Part shown: one piece after another, positions 1 to 7,648 of the stretch
Position numbering within the stretch: position 1 is the first letter of the stretch
Layout: each line of letters begins with the position of its first letter
Source of the DNA: Sulfurimonas sp.
GTDB lineage: Bacteria > Campylobacterota > Campylobacteria > Campylobacterales > Sulfurimonadaceae
Direction of reading: 5' to 3'
Length of the DNA: 64,000 nt
Assembly (NCBI RefSeq): GCF_029027585.1
Contig: NZ_CP093397.1
Location: 1,601,405-1,665,404 of the forward strand
Made by a program: the position numbers and the translations under genes
Notes under the pieces: generated by a model
What the model was told of the DNA's origin: nothing
Seen by the model: only the letters and a program-made list of their open reading frames with translations
Databases searched by the model: none

Positions 1-458
1 AGGGTGTCAAGCATATAGTTTAAGTAAAATGTAAAGGTATTTATTTCATCTATTGCTTCATATTTACTGCTTGGTTCTAATTCTATGTTAAAAGTTATTG
101 TTTGGCAAATATTGTCTACAGGTTTAAAGATTAAAAACATATTTGTACAGTGAAGTTCTTTTATAAGTTCCACTCTACTATATATTTCTTCATCTTCTTC
201 TTTTGTGGTATCCTTGAATTGAAAATAGTATAGAATCAATAAAATTAATTTTTGAATACTACTTTTTCCACTCCCATTCTCACCAACTATAGCAGTAACA
301 TTTATATTCTCAGGAAATATACTTACATAATCTTTTTTTTCATTTATTGTTAATTCTTTTGTTTCATCATCAAACTTACACTCAAATCTAGGCGAAAAAT
401 TAAAGCCTTGCTTTTTTATGTTTTTATAATCTTCTACCCATAAATAAACCAGTTCCAT
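1..458 (-). CDS. AAA/RecF-like ATPase, N-terminal part, cut by window edge
   Basis: An open frame starts at an ATG (complement of 456-458) and runs off the left edge after about 152 codons. Residues 59-66 read GENGSGKS, a Walker A P-loop of the kind in RecF/SMC-type AAA ATPases that begin with a 'trans-element' strand; the N-terminal residues (MELVYLWVEDYKNIK) fit that fold. The signature motif and Walker B lie outside the window, so the family (OLD-like, defence ATPase or repair ATPase) cannot be settled. It lies downstream of the antitoxin and toxin remnant on the same strand. AAA ATPases of this type often sit in accessory loci, which is only an inference here. Confidence 0.75.
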   Translation of the reverse strand, partial: MELVYLWVEDYKNIKKQGFNFSPRFECKFDDETKELTINEKKDYVSIFPENINVTAIVGENGSGKSSIQKLILLILYYFQFKDTTKEEDEEIYSRVELIKELHCTNMFLIFKPVDNICQTITFNIELEPSSKYEAIDEINTFTFYLNYMLDT

Positions 459-483
459 ATTCTGTTTCTCCCCCTGTTTTATG

Positions 484-578
484 CTAGTTTATGAAAAAAT
501 CTTTTAGTATTGCTCTTAACTCTTCGTCACTTAGTTTTTAGCCTCTTTTAAAAAGTTTTCACTGTACTCAACAATCAC
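484..578 (-). pseudogene. Remnant of RelE/ParE-type toxin (frameshifted, truncated)
   Basis: A GTG at 578-576 overlaps the antitoxin stop (GTGA), the usual spacing for a toxin gene after a Phd/YefM antitoxin. It encodes VIVEYSENFLKEAKN and stops at 531. Removing the lesion (one A missing from the A run near 535) lets the other frame continue as KLSDEELRAILKDFFIN before a stop at 484. Together about 31 residues resemble the start of a RelE/ParE toxin (normally 85-100 residues), so the rest is lost. Too short to be functional. The family call rests on the N-terminal pattern and position only. Confidence 0.5.
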
Positions 579-856
579 AACTCATTCCACAATGTGCCTA
601 TTGGTTTTACTTTAGCATTGTGTATATCGTCTAAACCTTTTTGGATTGATGTCATGATTTCTTGTGCTTCTTGCTTTTTAAGAGCTTCTTGCATCGCTTC
701 ATATTCATCTTTTGAGACAATGACTGCTTCAACTTTGTTGTTTTTTAAAATAGCTAGTTTTTCTACTGTATTGCCTTTTATCTGCGCTAAGTAACTTCCA
801 AATCTTTTAGCAAACTCAGATGATGGGATAAGTTCATTTGTAGCATATGATACCAT
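575..856 (-). CDS. Type II antitoxin, Phd/YefM family
   Basis: A 93-residue protein with the typical antitoxin layout: an N-terminal DNA-binding half with SSEFAKRFGSYLAQI and AVIVSKDEYEAM, and a charged C-terminal tail that would wrap the toxin. Start ATG at 856 has an AAGGAG ribosome site. It normally neutralises a RelE/ParE-type toxin and represses its own operon. Here the overlapping partner frame (484-578) is broken, so the antitoxin appears orphaned. It sits where modC might be expected downstream of modB. Confidence 0.85.
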   Translation of the reverse strand: MVSYATNELIPSSEFAKRFGSYLAQIKGNTVEKLAILKNNKVEAVIVSKDEYEAMQEALKKQEAQEIMTSIQKGLDDIHNAKVKPIGTLWNEL

Positions 857-871
857 GAGATTCTCCTTGAA

Positions 872-885
872 ATATTCCGTAATAT
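872..885. promoter_or_regulatory. Palindrome upstream of antitoxin, possible autoregulatory operator
   Basis: ATATT-CCGT-AATAT forms a 5-bp-arm palindrome about 16 bp upstream of the antitoxin start. Phd/YefM antitoxins usually bind such palindromes over their own promoter. Seen: the inverted repeat. Inferred: its role. Confidence 0.35.
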
Positions 886-898
886 ATTGTGTATTTTA

Positions 899-1588
899 TC
901 ATAAAAAATTCTTTTTCTGCTTATGATTAAAAATATAAACACTAAGAAGCACTAAAAAGCTCATAAGAAGCAAGATAGCACTATAGATATGCGCAGAAGA
1001 GTAGTCCATTATTTCTACCATTTCATATATCGCAACAGATGCTACTTTTGTTTCATCTGGGATGCTTCCACCTACCATTAAAACTACGCCAAATTCTCCA
1101 ACTGTGTGAGCAAAAGTTATGATTATGGCACTTATGAGAGCAGGTTTCATGTTTGGCAGGGCTACTTTTAAAATGGTCTCAAACTTACTTTTTCCACTAA
1201 TATATGAAGCTTCAAGCATGTTTTTGTTTACTGTTTCAAAACCACTTTGAAGAGGTTGCACCATAAATGGAAGAGAGTAAAAACAACTTGCAATTACAAG
1301 TCCGTTAAAGTTAAAAACCAAATCTATACCAAAGTACTCATCAAAAAAAGCACCAATAGGAGAGTTTTTTGAAAGAGCGATTAAGATATAAAAACCTATA
1401 ACAGATGGCGGAAGAACTATTGGAAGGGCAGTTAAAGCTTCTAGTAAAGGTTTACTCTTTGAGTTTGTTTGAGAGAGCCACCAAGCAAAAGGCAAACAAA
1501 GTATTAAAAGTATAAAAGTAGTAATACTAGCTAATTTAAAAGAGAGTAAAAAAGGAGCTAGTTCGAGGTTACTTAGGATTTCAAGCAC
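899..1588 (-). CDS. modB: Molybdate ABC transporter permease ModB
   Basis: 229 residues, about five hydrophobic segments and the cytoplasmic EAA-type loop of ABC permeases (around residues 127-160, EASYISGKSKFETIL followed by LPNMKPAL), which docks on the ATPase. It imports molybdate (or tungstate) across the inner membrane for molybdopterin enzymes. Its start overlaps the stop of the upstream TOBE gene by one base, so modA, the TOBE gene and modB form one minus-strand operon. The ATPase gene modC, expected next, is absent: the next gene is the antitoxin. Confidence 0.9.
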   Translation of the reverse strand: MLEILSNLELAPFLLSFKLASITTFILLILCLPFAWWLSQTNSKSKPLLEALTALPIVLPPSVIGFYILIALSKNSPIGAFFDEYFGIDLVFNFNGLVIASCFYSLPFMVQPLQSGFETVNKNMLEASYISGKSKFETILKVALPNMKPALISAIIITFAHTVGEFGVVLMVGGSIPDETKVASVAIYEMVEIMDYSSAHIYSAILLLMSFLVLLSVYIFNHKQKKNFL

Positions 1589-1983
1589 TATAAAACTCTT
1601 TTTATGGACAGTTCACTAGCTTTTATAAGAAGAGTGACATTATCGTTCACTTGTAAGTTCATTCTTTGTGATGAGCTAGTTGTTATAACACTTTCACATA
1701 TTGTGTCTGAGCAAGAAAGTTGTATGCTAGTTAAGAGTTGTGCTTCGTTGATAGAGATGATTTTAGCGCTCAGTTGATTTGAGTAGCTAAGAGTGCCTTC
1801 AAAATTCTTGGCTATTGCAATATGAGTTGATTTTGCAGTTACTTCAACCTCACTCCCAACTTGTAAGTTTTTACTTAAGTCTAAACTCATCATACTAAGA
1901 TTATGTTCGGCAAAGTCAAAATTTACAATATTTAAACACTCAACATTTTGAATCTTTGTGATTGTTGCTTTAAAGGTATTCAT
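1588..1983 (-). CDS. Molybdate-binding TOBE/Mop-domain protein
   Basis: 131 residues forming two tandem Mop (TOBE) domains: roughly 1-65 and 68-131, each ending in a VxxxxKSTHIAIAK- or IKASELSIKR-like strand. Mop domains bind molybdate oxyanions; free-standing two-domain proteins act as molybdate stores or as ligand-sensing parts of ModE-like regulators. No helix-turn-helix is present, so it is not a complete ModE. It overlaps modA by four bases (ATGA) and modB by one base, so it is cotranscribed with the transporter. Confidence 0.8.
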   Translation of the reverse strand: MNTFKATITKIQNVECLNIVNFDFAEHNLSMMSLDLSKNLQVGSEVEVTAKSTHIAIAKNFEGTLSYSNQLSAKIISINEAQLLTSIQLSCSDTICESVITTSSSQRMNLQVNDNVTLLIKASELSIKRVL

Positions 1984-2717
1984 GGCGTTTTATATCCATA
2001 TAGTTGAAATATTTTTTTAGCATCCTTAGATAGTAAGAAGTTATAAAAATCTCGTGCATCTTTGTTTTCTTGCAGTAAAACTATGCCTTGTTTTATGGGA
2101 GTATAGAGTTTTGAGTCTATCTCTATCCAATTTTCTTTTCTTTTATAATGTTTCATATTTTTAGAGTAGAGTGATGACATAGCTATAATGCCAGCATCTG
2201 TTGCACTTACAGCGTAAGATACAGTTTGAGAAATGGACTCACCATATACAAACTTACTCTTTAAATTTTTGTATATTTTAGCATTTGTTAAAGCCTCTTT
2301 TGCCGCTATGCCATAAGGAGCAGTTTTTGGATTTGCTAGAGCTATTTTAGATATATTTGCTCTTTTTAAGGCATAGATGCCAGCACTTAAATCCATCTTT
2401 TTATGTGAAAAAAGTGCTAATGAGCCAAGAGCATAAACCTTAGGTTTTGTAATGGCAATCTTTTGTTTATATAAAGCATCTGGATACTTCATATCTGCTG
2501 ATATAAAGACTTGATAAGGAGCGCCATGGCTGATTTGTGCGGTTAGTTTACCACTGCTTCCAAGAATTATTTTGACTTTTATATTTGGAAATCTTTTGTT
2601 AAATTCTTTTGTTAAATCTTTTATGGCATAACTTACATTTGCCGCAACTGCTACTTTTATGCTACTTGCATTAAGTAAAGAAAAGCTTATTAAAAAAATG
2701 AAAAATAGTTTTTGCAT
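1980..2717 (-). CDS. modA: Molybdate ABC transporter substrate-binding protein ModA
   Basis: 245 residues with an N-terminal signal peptide (about 1-17, hydrophobic FFIFLISFSLLNAS). The ModA pattern follows: KVAVAANVSYAIKDL, LGSSGKLTAQISHGAP, ANPKTAPYG and a late GIIAMSSLY. The first gene of the mod operon; it captures molybdate in the periplasm and delivers it to ModB. The promoter must lie in 2718-2777, before the cruciform element. Confidence 0.9.
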   Translation of the reverse strand: MQKLFFIFLISFSLLNASSIKVAVAANVSYAIKDLTKEFNKRFPNIKVKIILGSSGKLTAQISHGAPYQVFISADMKYPDALYKQKIAITKPKVYALGSLALFSHKKMDLSAGIYALKRANISKIALANPKTAPYGIAAKEALTNAKIYKNLKSKFVYGESISQTVSYAVSATDAGIIAMSSLYSKNMKHYKRKENWIEIDSKLYTPIKQGIVLLQENKDARDFYNFLLSKDAKKIFQLYGYKTP

Positions 2718-2777
2718 AGATGCTCTTGAGTTTTTTTGTTTATCTAATTGTAGCTAAATAAGAGTTATAATGCATAT

Positions 2778-3041
2778 GGGTACCTCTAAAAACCCTTGCA
2801 TCCTCAGAGACAAAAAGAGGGGTAAGATAGTGCAGAACTTTTTTTGAGTCATAGCCATAGCTATGGCGATTAAAAATTCTGTGCAAGATTGCTCCTCTTT
2901 TTGTCTCCCTACGGGCAATATAGCAGATACTCTACTACTGCGTTAAAACCACTTGAAGCTACTCGTAGCTCCTGCGTAGTTTCGCCTTGAATTAGCGTAT
3001 CTGCTATAATGCTGAGGAAACAAGGGTTTTTAGAGGTTCCC
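2778..3041. repeat. 264 bp nested inverted-repeat (MITE-like or cruciform) element
   Basis: The stretch between modA and the Tat protein holds no gene. Its ends are an inverted repeat: 2778-2797 pairs with 3022-3041 at 19 of 20 positions, and CCTCAG/CTGAGG (2802-2807, 3012-3017) extends it. Inside are two further arms: 2807-2820 pairs perfectly with 2894-2907 around a CATAGCTATG palindrome (2857-2866), and 2915-2930 pairs with 2997-3012 at 15 of 16, enclosing a GCTAC-TC-GTAGC hairpin. The whole folds as a stem with two branches. No clear target-site duplication. It could be a non-autonomous mobile element, or a terminator/RNA. Confidence 0.75.
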
Positions 3042-3046
3042 ATAAT

Positions 3047-3547
3047 ATGAATTTAAAAAAAAGACGCAGATTTTTAAAGCTAAGTGCCTTAGGTTTAAGC
3101 ACTTGTTTGTTTACTTCAACTGGGCTTGTAGCATCTAGTACCATAGATACTTTAGCTCTTGTTCAACAAGATTTATATGGGGATTTTAAAGATGCTCCAA
3201 AGTTTGATGAGTTAAATGCAAGAGCATATTTGAGCCTTATTTTAACACATACAAAAGTGAGTGATAGTTCAAAAGAGTATATAAAAAATGGGGCAAGATG
3301 GTTAGAAGAAGAGGCTAAGCTACTTTATAAAAAGTCATATATTTCATTAGATTTTAAAGAACGCCAAAAAACTTTAAAATCCATTTCAAAAGAAGAGTGG
3401 GGCGAAGAGTGGATATATGAGATGCTCTCTTTTGTATATGAAGCACTTTTAGGCGATACTATTTATGGCATCAACAAAAATGAAAGTGGCTGGAAATGGT
3501 TGAATCATGTTTCAGGATTACCACGACCAAAAAAGGTACTTTTATGA
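3047..3547 (+). CDS. Tat-exported small subunit, gluconate dehydrogenase subunit 3-like
   Basis: 166 residues. The N-terminus has a twin-arginine signal (KKRRRFLKLSALG then a hydrophobic stretch to about residue 30), so it should be exported folded, often bound to a cofactor-carrying partner. The rest is helical with no cofactor motif and is compatible with gluconate 2-dehydrogenase subunit 3-like proteins. It overlaps the next gene, a GMC oxidoreductase without its own signal peptide, by four bases (ATGA). That suggests the Tat signal here carries the flavoprotein out ('hitchhiker' export). Family call moderate; the Tat signal is clear. Confidence 0.65.
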   Translation: MNLKKRRRFLKLSALGLSTCLFTSTGLVASSTIDTLALVQQDLYGDFKDAPKFDELNARAYLSLILTHTKVSDSSKEYIKNGARWLEEEAKLLYKKSYISLDFKERQKTLKSISKEEWGEEWIYEMLSFVYEALLGDTIYGINKNESGWKWLNHVSGLPRPKKVLL

Positions 3548-5163
3548 AGTATGATATTTGTATAGTTGGAAGTGGAGCAGGTGCAGCACCAATTGCTTAT
3601 GAACTTTCAAACGCTGGGTATAAAGTCGTAGTTTTAGAAAAGGGGAAATACTATACAGAAAAAGATTTTTCAAAAGATGAACTTGCAATCTCACGAAGAG
3701 ATAAATTTACACCCCTTTTAAAAGATGAGCAACATATCATAAATGTTAGAAATGAAGATGGGAGTATAGATAGATTTGAAGGAGCCGAGTATAACTGGAG
3801 CTTTTGGAACGGTTCTATGGTTGGTGGTTCATCAAATCTTATGAGTGGATATTTTCATAAAATGAAACCAAATGATTTTAAACTAAGAAGTGTTTATGGC
3901 GAGATAAAAGGTGCTAATGTAGTTGATTGGCCGATTTCTTATGAAGAGCTAGAACCGTACTATGAAAAAGTAAAAGAAGTTGTTGGTGTTTCTGGAGATG
4001 GTATGAGACTAGATTCTTTAGAAGTAAATGGTGCAACAAAGTGGTTTGATAAATCATGTAAAGAGCTAGGTTATAAAAGTTTTGCAACACCAAGAGCGAT
4101 ACTTTCAGCTCCAATACTTGGCAGAAATAGTTGTTCATATTCAAATTTTTGTGGAAGTTATCCTTGTGCAACTGGGGCAAAAGGAAGTGCAAGAGCAGCT
4201 CTACTTCAAAAATGTAATGTAGAAATAATTAGTGAAGCATTTGTTTATAAGATAGATAGTGACAAATCAAAGGTCACACAAGTGCATTACTATGATAAAG
4301 ATAAAAAAAGTCACTCCATAAAAGCAAAAATCTTTGTCTTAGCAGCTCAAGCAATAGAGAGTTCAAGACTACTCCTAAACTCAAAAAATAAATATTTTCC
4401 AGATGGTTTAGCAAATAACTCTAAAGAAGTTGGAAAAAATCTAATTTTCTCAGGTGGTGGAAGTGGAACAGGTCGCATAAAAAAAGAAAACTTAAGTGAT
4501 AATGACTTTAAAGAACTTATGCAAGCTGGATTGTTTTTTAACCGTTCACTTCAAGACTGGTATGAGTATGATAAAGGTGGAGTAAAATACAAAGGCGGAA
4601 CCATAGACTTTCTTTTTGAACATCAAAATATAATCTCTCGTGCGAGTAGAGAGTTTTATGATGATGACGGAAACATCATGTGGGGAGAAAAACTTCAGCA
4701 AAAGATACATAAGACTTTAACAACATCAAGAGTATTAACCTTTGAAGTTTTTAATGATTGGCTTCCTACTGATTATAATTTTGTTAGTATTGATGATAAG
4801 GTGAAAGACAAATATGGTGTTGCAGTTGGAGCCATAAACTTATATGGACACAAAAGAGATGTTGAGGTTGGAAAGCATTTAGCATCTAGAGCAGAGAAAG
4901 TTTTAAAAAGTATGGGAGCAAGTGAGATTGTTACTTCTATATCTGACTCTCCTCCACCAAATCTTGTAGCAGGGGGTTGTCGTTTTGGTGATGATGCTTC
5001 AACTTCTGTTTTAGATAAAAACTGTAAAGCACATGACTTGGAAAATCTTTATGTGACAGATGCCTCCTTTATGCCAACAGGTGGAAGTGTTCCATATACT
5101 TGGACAATTTATGCAAATTCATTTAGAGTGGCAGAGCATCTCAAAAAAATTATGAAGAGTTAA
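3544..5163 (+). CDS. GMC-family FAD oxidoreductase
   Basis: 539 residues from ATG 3544, chosen because it overlaps the previous stop (ATGA) and places the FAD motif at the N-terminus: IVGSGAGAAPIAYEL (about 6-20) then VVVLEKG. The GMC C-terminal block LYVTDASFMPTGG and TIYANSFRVAEHL is present. A Cys-rich CSYSNFCGSYPC segment in the middle is typical of the gluconate/sugar-dehydrogenase branch of the family. The enzyme probably oxidises a sugar, polyol or alcohol in the periplasm and passes electrons to the respiratory chain. Substrate unknown; no cytochrome subunit gene is adjacent. Confidence 0.85.
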   Translation: MKYDICIVGSGAGAAPIAYELSNAGYKVVVLEKGKYYTEKDFSKDELAISRRDKFTPLLKDEQHIINVRNEDGSIDRFEGAEYNWSFWNGSMVGGSSNLMSGYFHKMKPNDFKLRSVYGEIKGANVVDWPISYEELEPYYEKVKEVVGVSGDGMRLDSLEVNGATKWFDKSCKELGYKSFATPRAILSAPILGRNSCSYSNFCGSYPCATGAKGSARAALLQKCNVEIISEAFVYKIDSDKSKVTQVHYYDKDKKSHSIKAKIFVLAAQAIESSRLLLNSKNKYFPDGLANNSKEVGKNLIFSGGGSGTGRIKKENLSDNDFKELMQAGLFFNRSLQDWYEYDKGGVKYKGGTIDFLFEHQNIISRASREFYDDDGNIMWGEKLQQKIHKTLTTSRVLTFEVFNDWLPTDYNFVSIDDKVKDKYGVAVGAINLYGHKRDVEVGKHLASRAEKVLKSMGASEIVTSISDSPPPNLVAGGCRFGDDASTSVLDKNCKAHDLENLYVTDASFMPTGGSVPYTWTIYANSFRVAEHLKKIMKS

Positions 5164-5209
5164 ACAAGAAAATGATAGTATTTATTTATTATAATTATAA
5201 GGAAATGAA

Positions 5210-5599
5210 GTGCAAAAAACAATCTTAATGGAAAAATATCCAGTTTTTAGTCTGGAAATTAAAAAAAGTGAAACTAGTTATAAAAATGTTAATGAAATAA
5301 TTGAGTATTTAAAAACTCTTATAGATGGACATAAAGTAGCAGTTTTTATATCTGTTTTTGACCAATATACGCATACAAAAAGCATCGGTGGAGAAATTAA
5401 TGAAAAACTCATAGATGCGCAAAATTTAATCTTTTGTTTTGGAAAAGCTATACCAAATAGTAAAATCTTAGCAGCAAGACCAAGAAGTTTTGGAGTTTGT
5501 GAAACTAAAGATACTTTTTTAATAGATTTTTTAGAGCCTCCAAGAGAAGAAATGACGCATATTATGGAAAAATGGGCAAAATCAATAGTAAATATTTAA
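5210..5599 (+). CDS. Conserved hypothetical protein, 129 aa
   Basis: GTG start at 5210 behind AAGGAAATG; the nearby ATG at 5205 is out of frame. A soluble protein with no signal peptide or membrane segment. Recognisable blocks are MEKYPVFSLEI, FISVFDQYTHT, FCFGKAIPN, AARPRSFGVCE and DFLEPPREEM, which look like a conserved domain of unknown function (possibly DUF6858, but I am not certain of the number). No catalytic motif can be assigned. It precedes ppiC with its own short spacer. Confidence 0.6.
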   Translation: MQKTILMEKYPVFSLEIKKSETSYKNVNEIIEYLKTLIDGHKVAVFISVFDQYTHTKSIGGEINEKLIDAQNLIFCFGKAIPNSKILAARPRSFGVCETKDTFLIDFLEPPREEMTHIMEKWAKSIVNI

Positions 5600-5642
5600 T
5601 ATTTTAGAGTAGAATTTCGTAATTAAAAAAAAGGAAATATAA

Positions 5643-5921
5643 ATGGCTTATGCAACTGCAAGACATATATTAGTAGATAGTGAAGAAGTGTGTAATACAC
5701 TCAAAACAGAGATAGAAGACGGAGCTTCTTTTGAAGATGTTGCAAAAGCAAACTCTCAATGTCCATCTGCTTCAGCTGGTGGAGATTTAGGTAAATTTGG
5801 TCCTGGTCAAATGGTTCCAGAATTTGATGAAGTAGTATTTAAAGGTGATGTTGGTGTTCTTTATGGACCTGTCCAAACTCAGTTTGGTTATCATTTACTA
5901 GAAGTTACAAGTAGAGGATAA
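5643..5921 (+). CDS. ppiC: Parvulin-type peptidyl-prolyl isomerase
   Basis: 92 residues, the size of a single-domain cytoplasmic parvulin (PpiC). Key blocks are ARHILV (residues 6-11), FEDVAKANSQCPSA, GGDLGKFGPGQMVPEFDEVVF and TQFGYHLLEV, covering the whole fold with no signal peptide. It catalyses cis-trans isomerisation of peptidyl-prolyl bonds. AAAAAAGGAAATATA precedes the ATG; a TAGAAT at about 5609 may be its -10 box. Followed after nine bases by aguB. Confidence 0.9.
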   Translation: MAYATARHILVDSEEVCNTLKTEIEDGASFEDVAKANSQCPSASAGGDLGKFGPGQMVPEFDEVVFKGDVGVLYGPVQTQFGYHLLEVTSRG

Positions 5922-5930
5922 CTTACTACT

Positions 5931-6782
5931 ATGGTAAAAGTATCTGCCATTCAGATGCGTATGTGTGATGATGAAAAGGCTAATGTTTTAAAAGCAGAAA
6001 CCTTTGTTCGCACTTCTTGTGAAAATGGCGCAAAAATCATACTTTTACCAGAACTTTTTTCATCTGTTTACTTTTGTAAAGATATGGATAGAAAATACTT
6101 CTCCTTAGCATCTACGCTAAAAAATAACTCCCTGATAAAACACTTTTCTAAGATTGCAAACGAGTTAAAAGTGGTTATATTAGTAAGTTATTTTGAAAAA
6201 TATGAGAGTGACTATTTTAACTCTTTAGTAGTTATAGATGCTGATGGTAAAGTTATGGATAATTATCGTAAAACCCATATACCAGATGGGGCAGGATATG
6301 AAGAGAAGTTTTACTTTAAAACAGGAGATACGGGCTTTAAAGTATATGATACTGCTTATGCAAAAATAGGTGTTGGCATCTGTTGGGATCAGTGGTTTTG
6401 TGAAAGTGCTAGGATTTTAGCATTAAAGGGTGCTGAGATTATTTTTTATCCAACTGCTATTGGTAGTGAGCCTGAAATAGAAATTGACTCAAAAGAGCAT
6501 TGGCAAAGAGTTCAGATGGGACATGCCGCTACAAATACTGTTCCTATTGTTGTTGCTAACCGCATAGGAGAAGAAGTAGGAAAGAGTTGTTGCATAACTT
6601 TTTATGGGTCTTCGTTTATAACAGACTATACAGGTGCGATAATCGTAGAAGCATCTAGAGATAAACAAGAGATAATCTATGCAGAATTTGATTTAGCTGA
6701 GATAAAAAAACAAAGAGAGTATTGGGGACTTTTAAGAGATAGAGAACCTTCTAAATATAAAGATATATGTAAAACTATATAG
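5931..6782 (+). CDS. aguB: N-carbamoylputrescine amidase (nitrilase family)
   Basis: 283 residues of the carbon-nitrogen hydrolase fold with the catalytic triad visible: E41 (LPELF), K114 (YRKTHIPDG) and C151 (GICWDQWF). The GICWDQWFCESAR block and the HIPDG sequence are typical of AguB, which hydrolyses N-carbamoylputrescine to putrescine, CO2 and ammonia in the arginine/agmatine route to polyamines. Agmatine deiminase (aguA) is not in the window. Close spacing suggests cotranscription with ppiC. Confidence 0.85.
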   Translation: MVKVSAIQMRMCDDEKANVLKAETFVRTSCENGAKIILLPELFSSVYFCKDMDRKYFSLASTLKNNSLIKHFSKIANELKVVILVSYFEKYESDYFNSLVVIDADGKVMDNYRKTHIPDGAGYEEKFYFKTGDTGFKVYDTAYAKIGVGICWDQWFCESARILALKGAEIIFYPTAIGSEPEIEIDSKEHWQRVQMGHAATNTVPIVVANRIGEEVGKSCCITFYGSSFITDYTGAIIVEASRDKQEIIYAEFDLAEIKKQREYWGLLRDREPSKYKDICKTI

Positions 6783-6837
6783 TGGGAACTATTTTTGCTT
6801 TAAGATTATGAAAATATCTAAAAAAAAAGGTAGGTCT

Positions 6838-7641
6838 ATGGAAATTGTACTTCGCAATAATCTTATTCTTATCACAACAGGATTTGATACGCTAAATACT
6901 TCTTGGATGAAAGAATTTTTAAATCATCATGCAAGAGGGATGCTTTTTTTACCAAAGGCAGTTTTAGTATTTAGGAATGAAACACTTACTCAAATTAGAG
7001 AAGAATTTTTAACAACTCTATCTCAACACCACGCGGCTACACACGACCTTGACCATCAGTTTTTTCTGCGTTGTATGTTAAAATATGGTACTCAACCTAT
7101 AAAAATAGAGTTAGAAAGACTAGAAGAGGCTCAAACAGTAAAAGTAAATCTTTATGCTTATGATAAAGATACGGTTTTGATTTCTTTAGACGCTCCAAAC
7201 TCGTGGGTTATAAACTATCTTCGCTCACAGTTAGAAGTTTATGTAGAAAGAGGAACAGATTCTTCTTTGGTTGTTGATGTTAGTGATTATAAAGCTAAAG
7301 CAAGACTAGAAAGGGCTTTAAATAAAAGGCATATCTTGCATTATCAAATACAGTATAGTTATGATAATCATTTTATGTCAAAACTATATAGTGATTTTGC
7401 TTCGTTTAGTTTTGGTGATTTATGCAAGGCAGATGATGAAGATAAAAATACTCATCTTTATACAGTTTTAGAATGTCCAGTAGGGGCTTCTCAAGATGCA
7501 CTTAAAAAAAGTTATAAAAAACTTGTAAAAGTTTATCATCCTGATAAAATTGTGCATGAGCATCCAAATATGATAACTCACTATACACAGAAGTTTCAGC
7601 TACTTCAAGAAGCATATTCAGCACTTAGGATTGTTAGTTAG
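6838..7641 (+). CDS. DnaJ-domain protein
   Basis: 267 residues from ATG 6838, chosen for the AGGTAGG site just upstream; an in-frame ATG at 6808 would add ten Lys-rich residues. The C-terminal 60 residues are a J domain (YTVLECPVGASQDALKKSYKKL, HPD at 234-236, then FQLLQEAYSAL), which stimulates a DnaK-type Hsp70. The N-terminal 200 residues are an unassigned alpha/beta domain with no Zn-finger or Gly/Phe linker, so this is a specialised class C co-chaperone. It converges on the DUF234 gene, with seven bases between the stops. Confidence 0.8.
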   Translation: MEIVLRNNLILITTGFDTLNTSWMKEFLNHHARGMLFLPKAVLVFRNETLTQIREEFLTTLSQHHAATHDLDHQFFLRCMLKYGTQPIKIELERLEEAQTVKVNLYAYDKDTVLISLDAPNSWVINYLRSQLEVYVERGTDSSLVVDVSDYKAKARLERALNKRHILHYQIQYSYDNHFMSKLYSDFASFSFGDLCKADDEDKNTHLYTVLECPVGASQDALKKSYKKLVKVYHPDKIVHEHPNMITHYTQKFQLLQEAYSALRIVS

Positions 7642-7648
7642 TCAAAGT

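Noticed and set aside
3496..3543. Upstream ATG for the GMC oxidoreductase
   Set aside because: It would add 16 residues coded within the previous gene; the ATG at 3544 gives the ATGA overlap and puts the FAD motif at the usual place.
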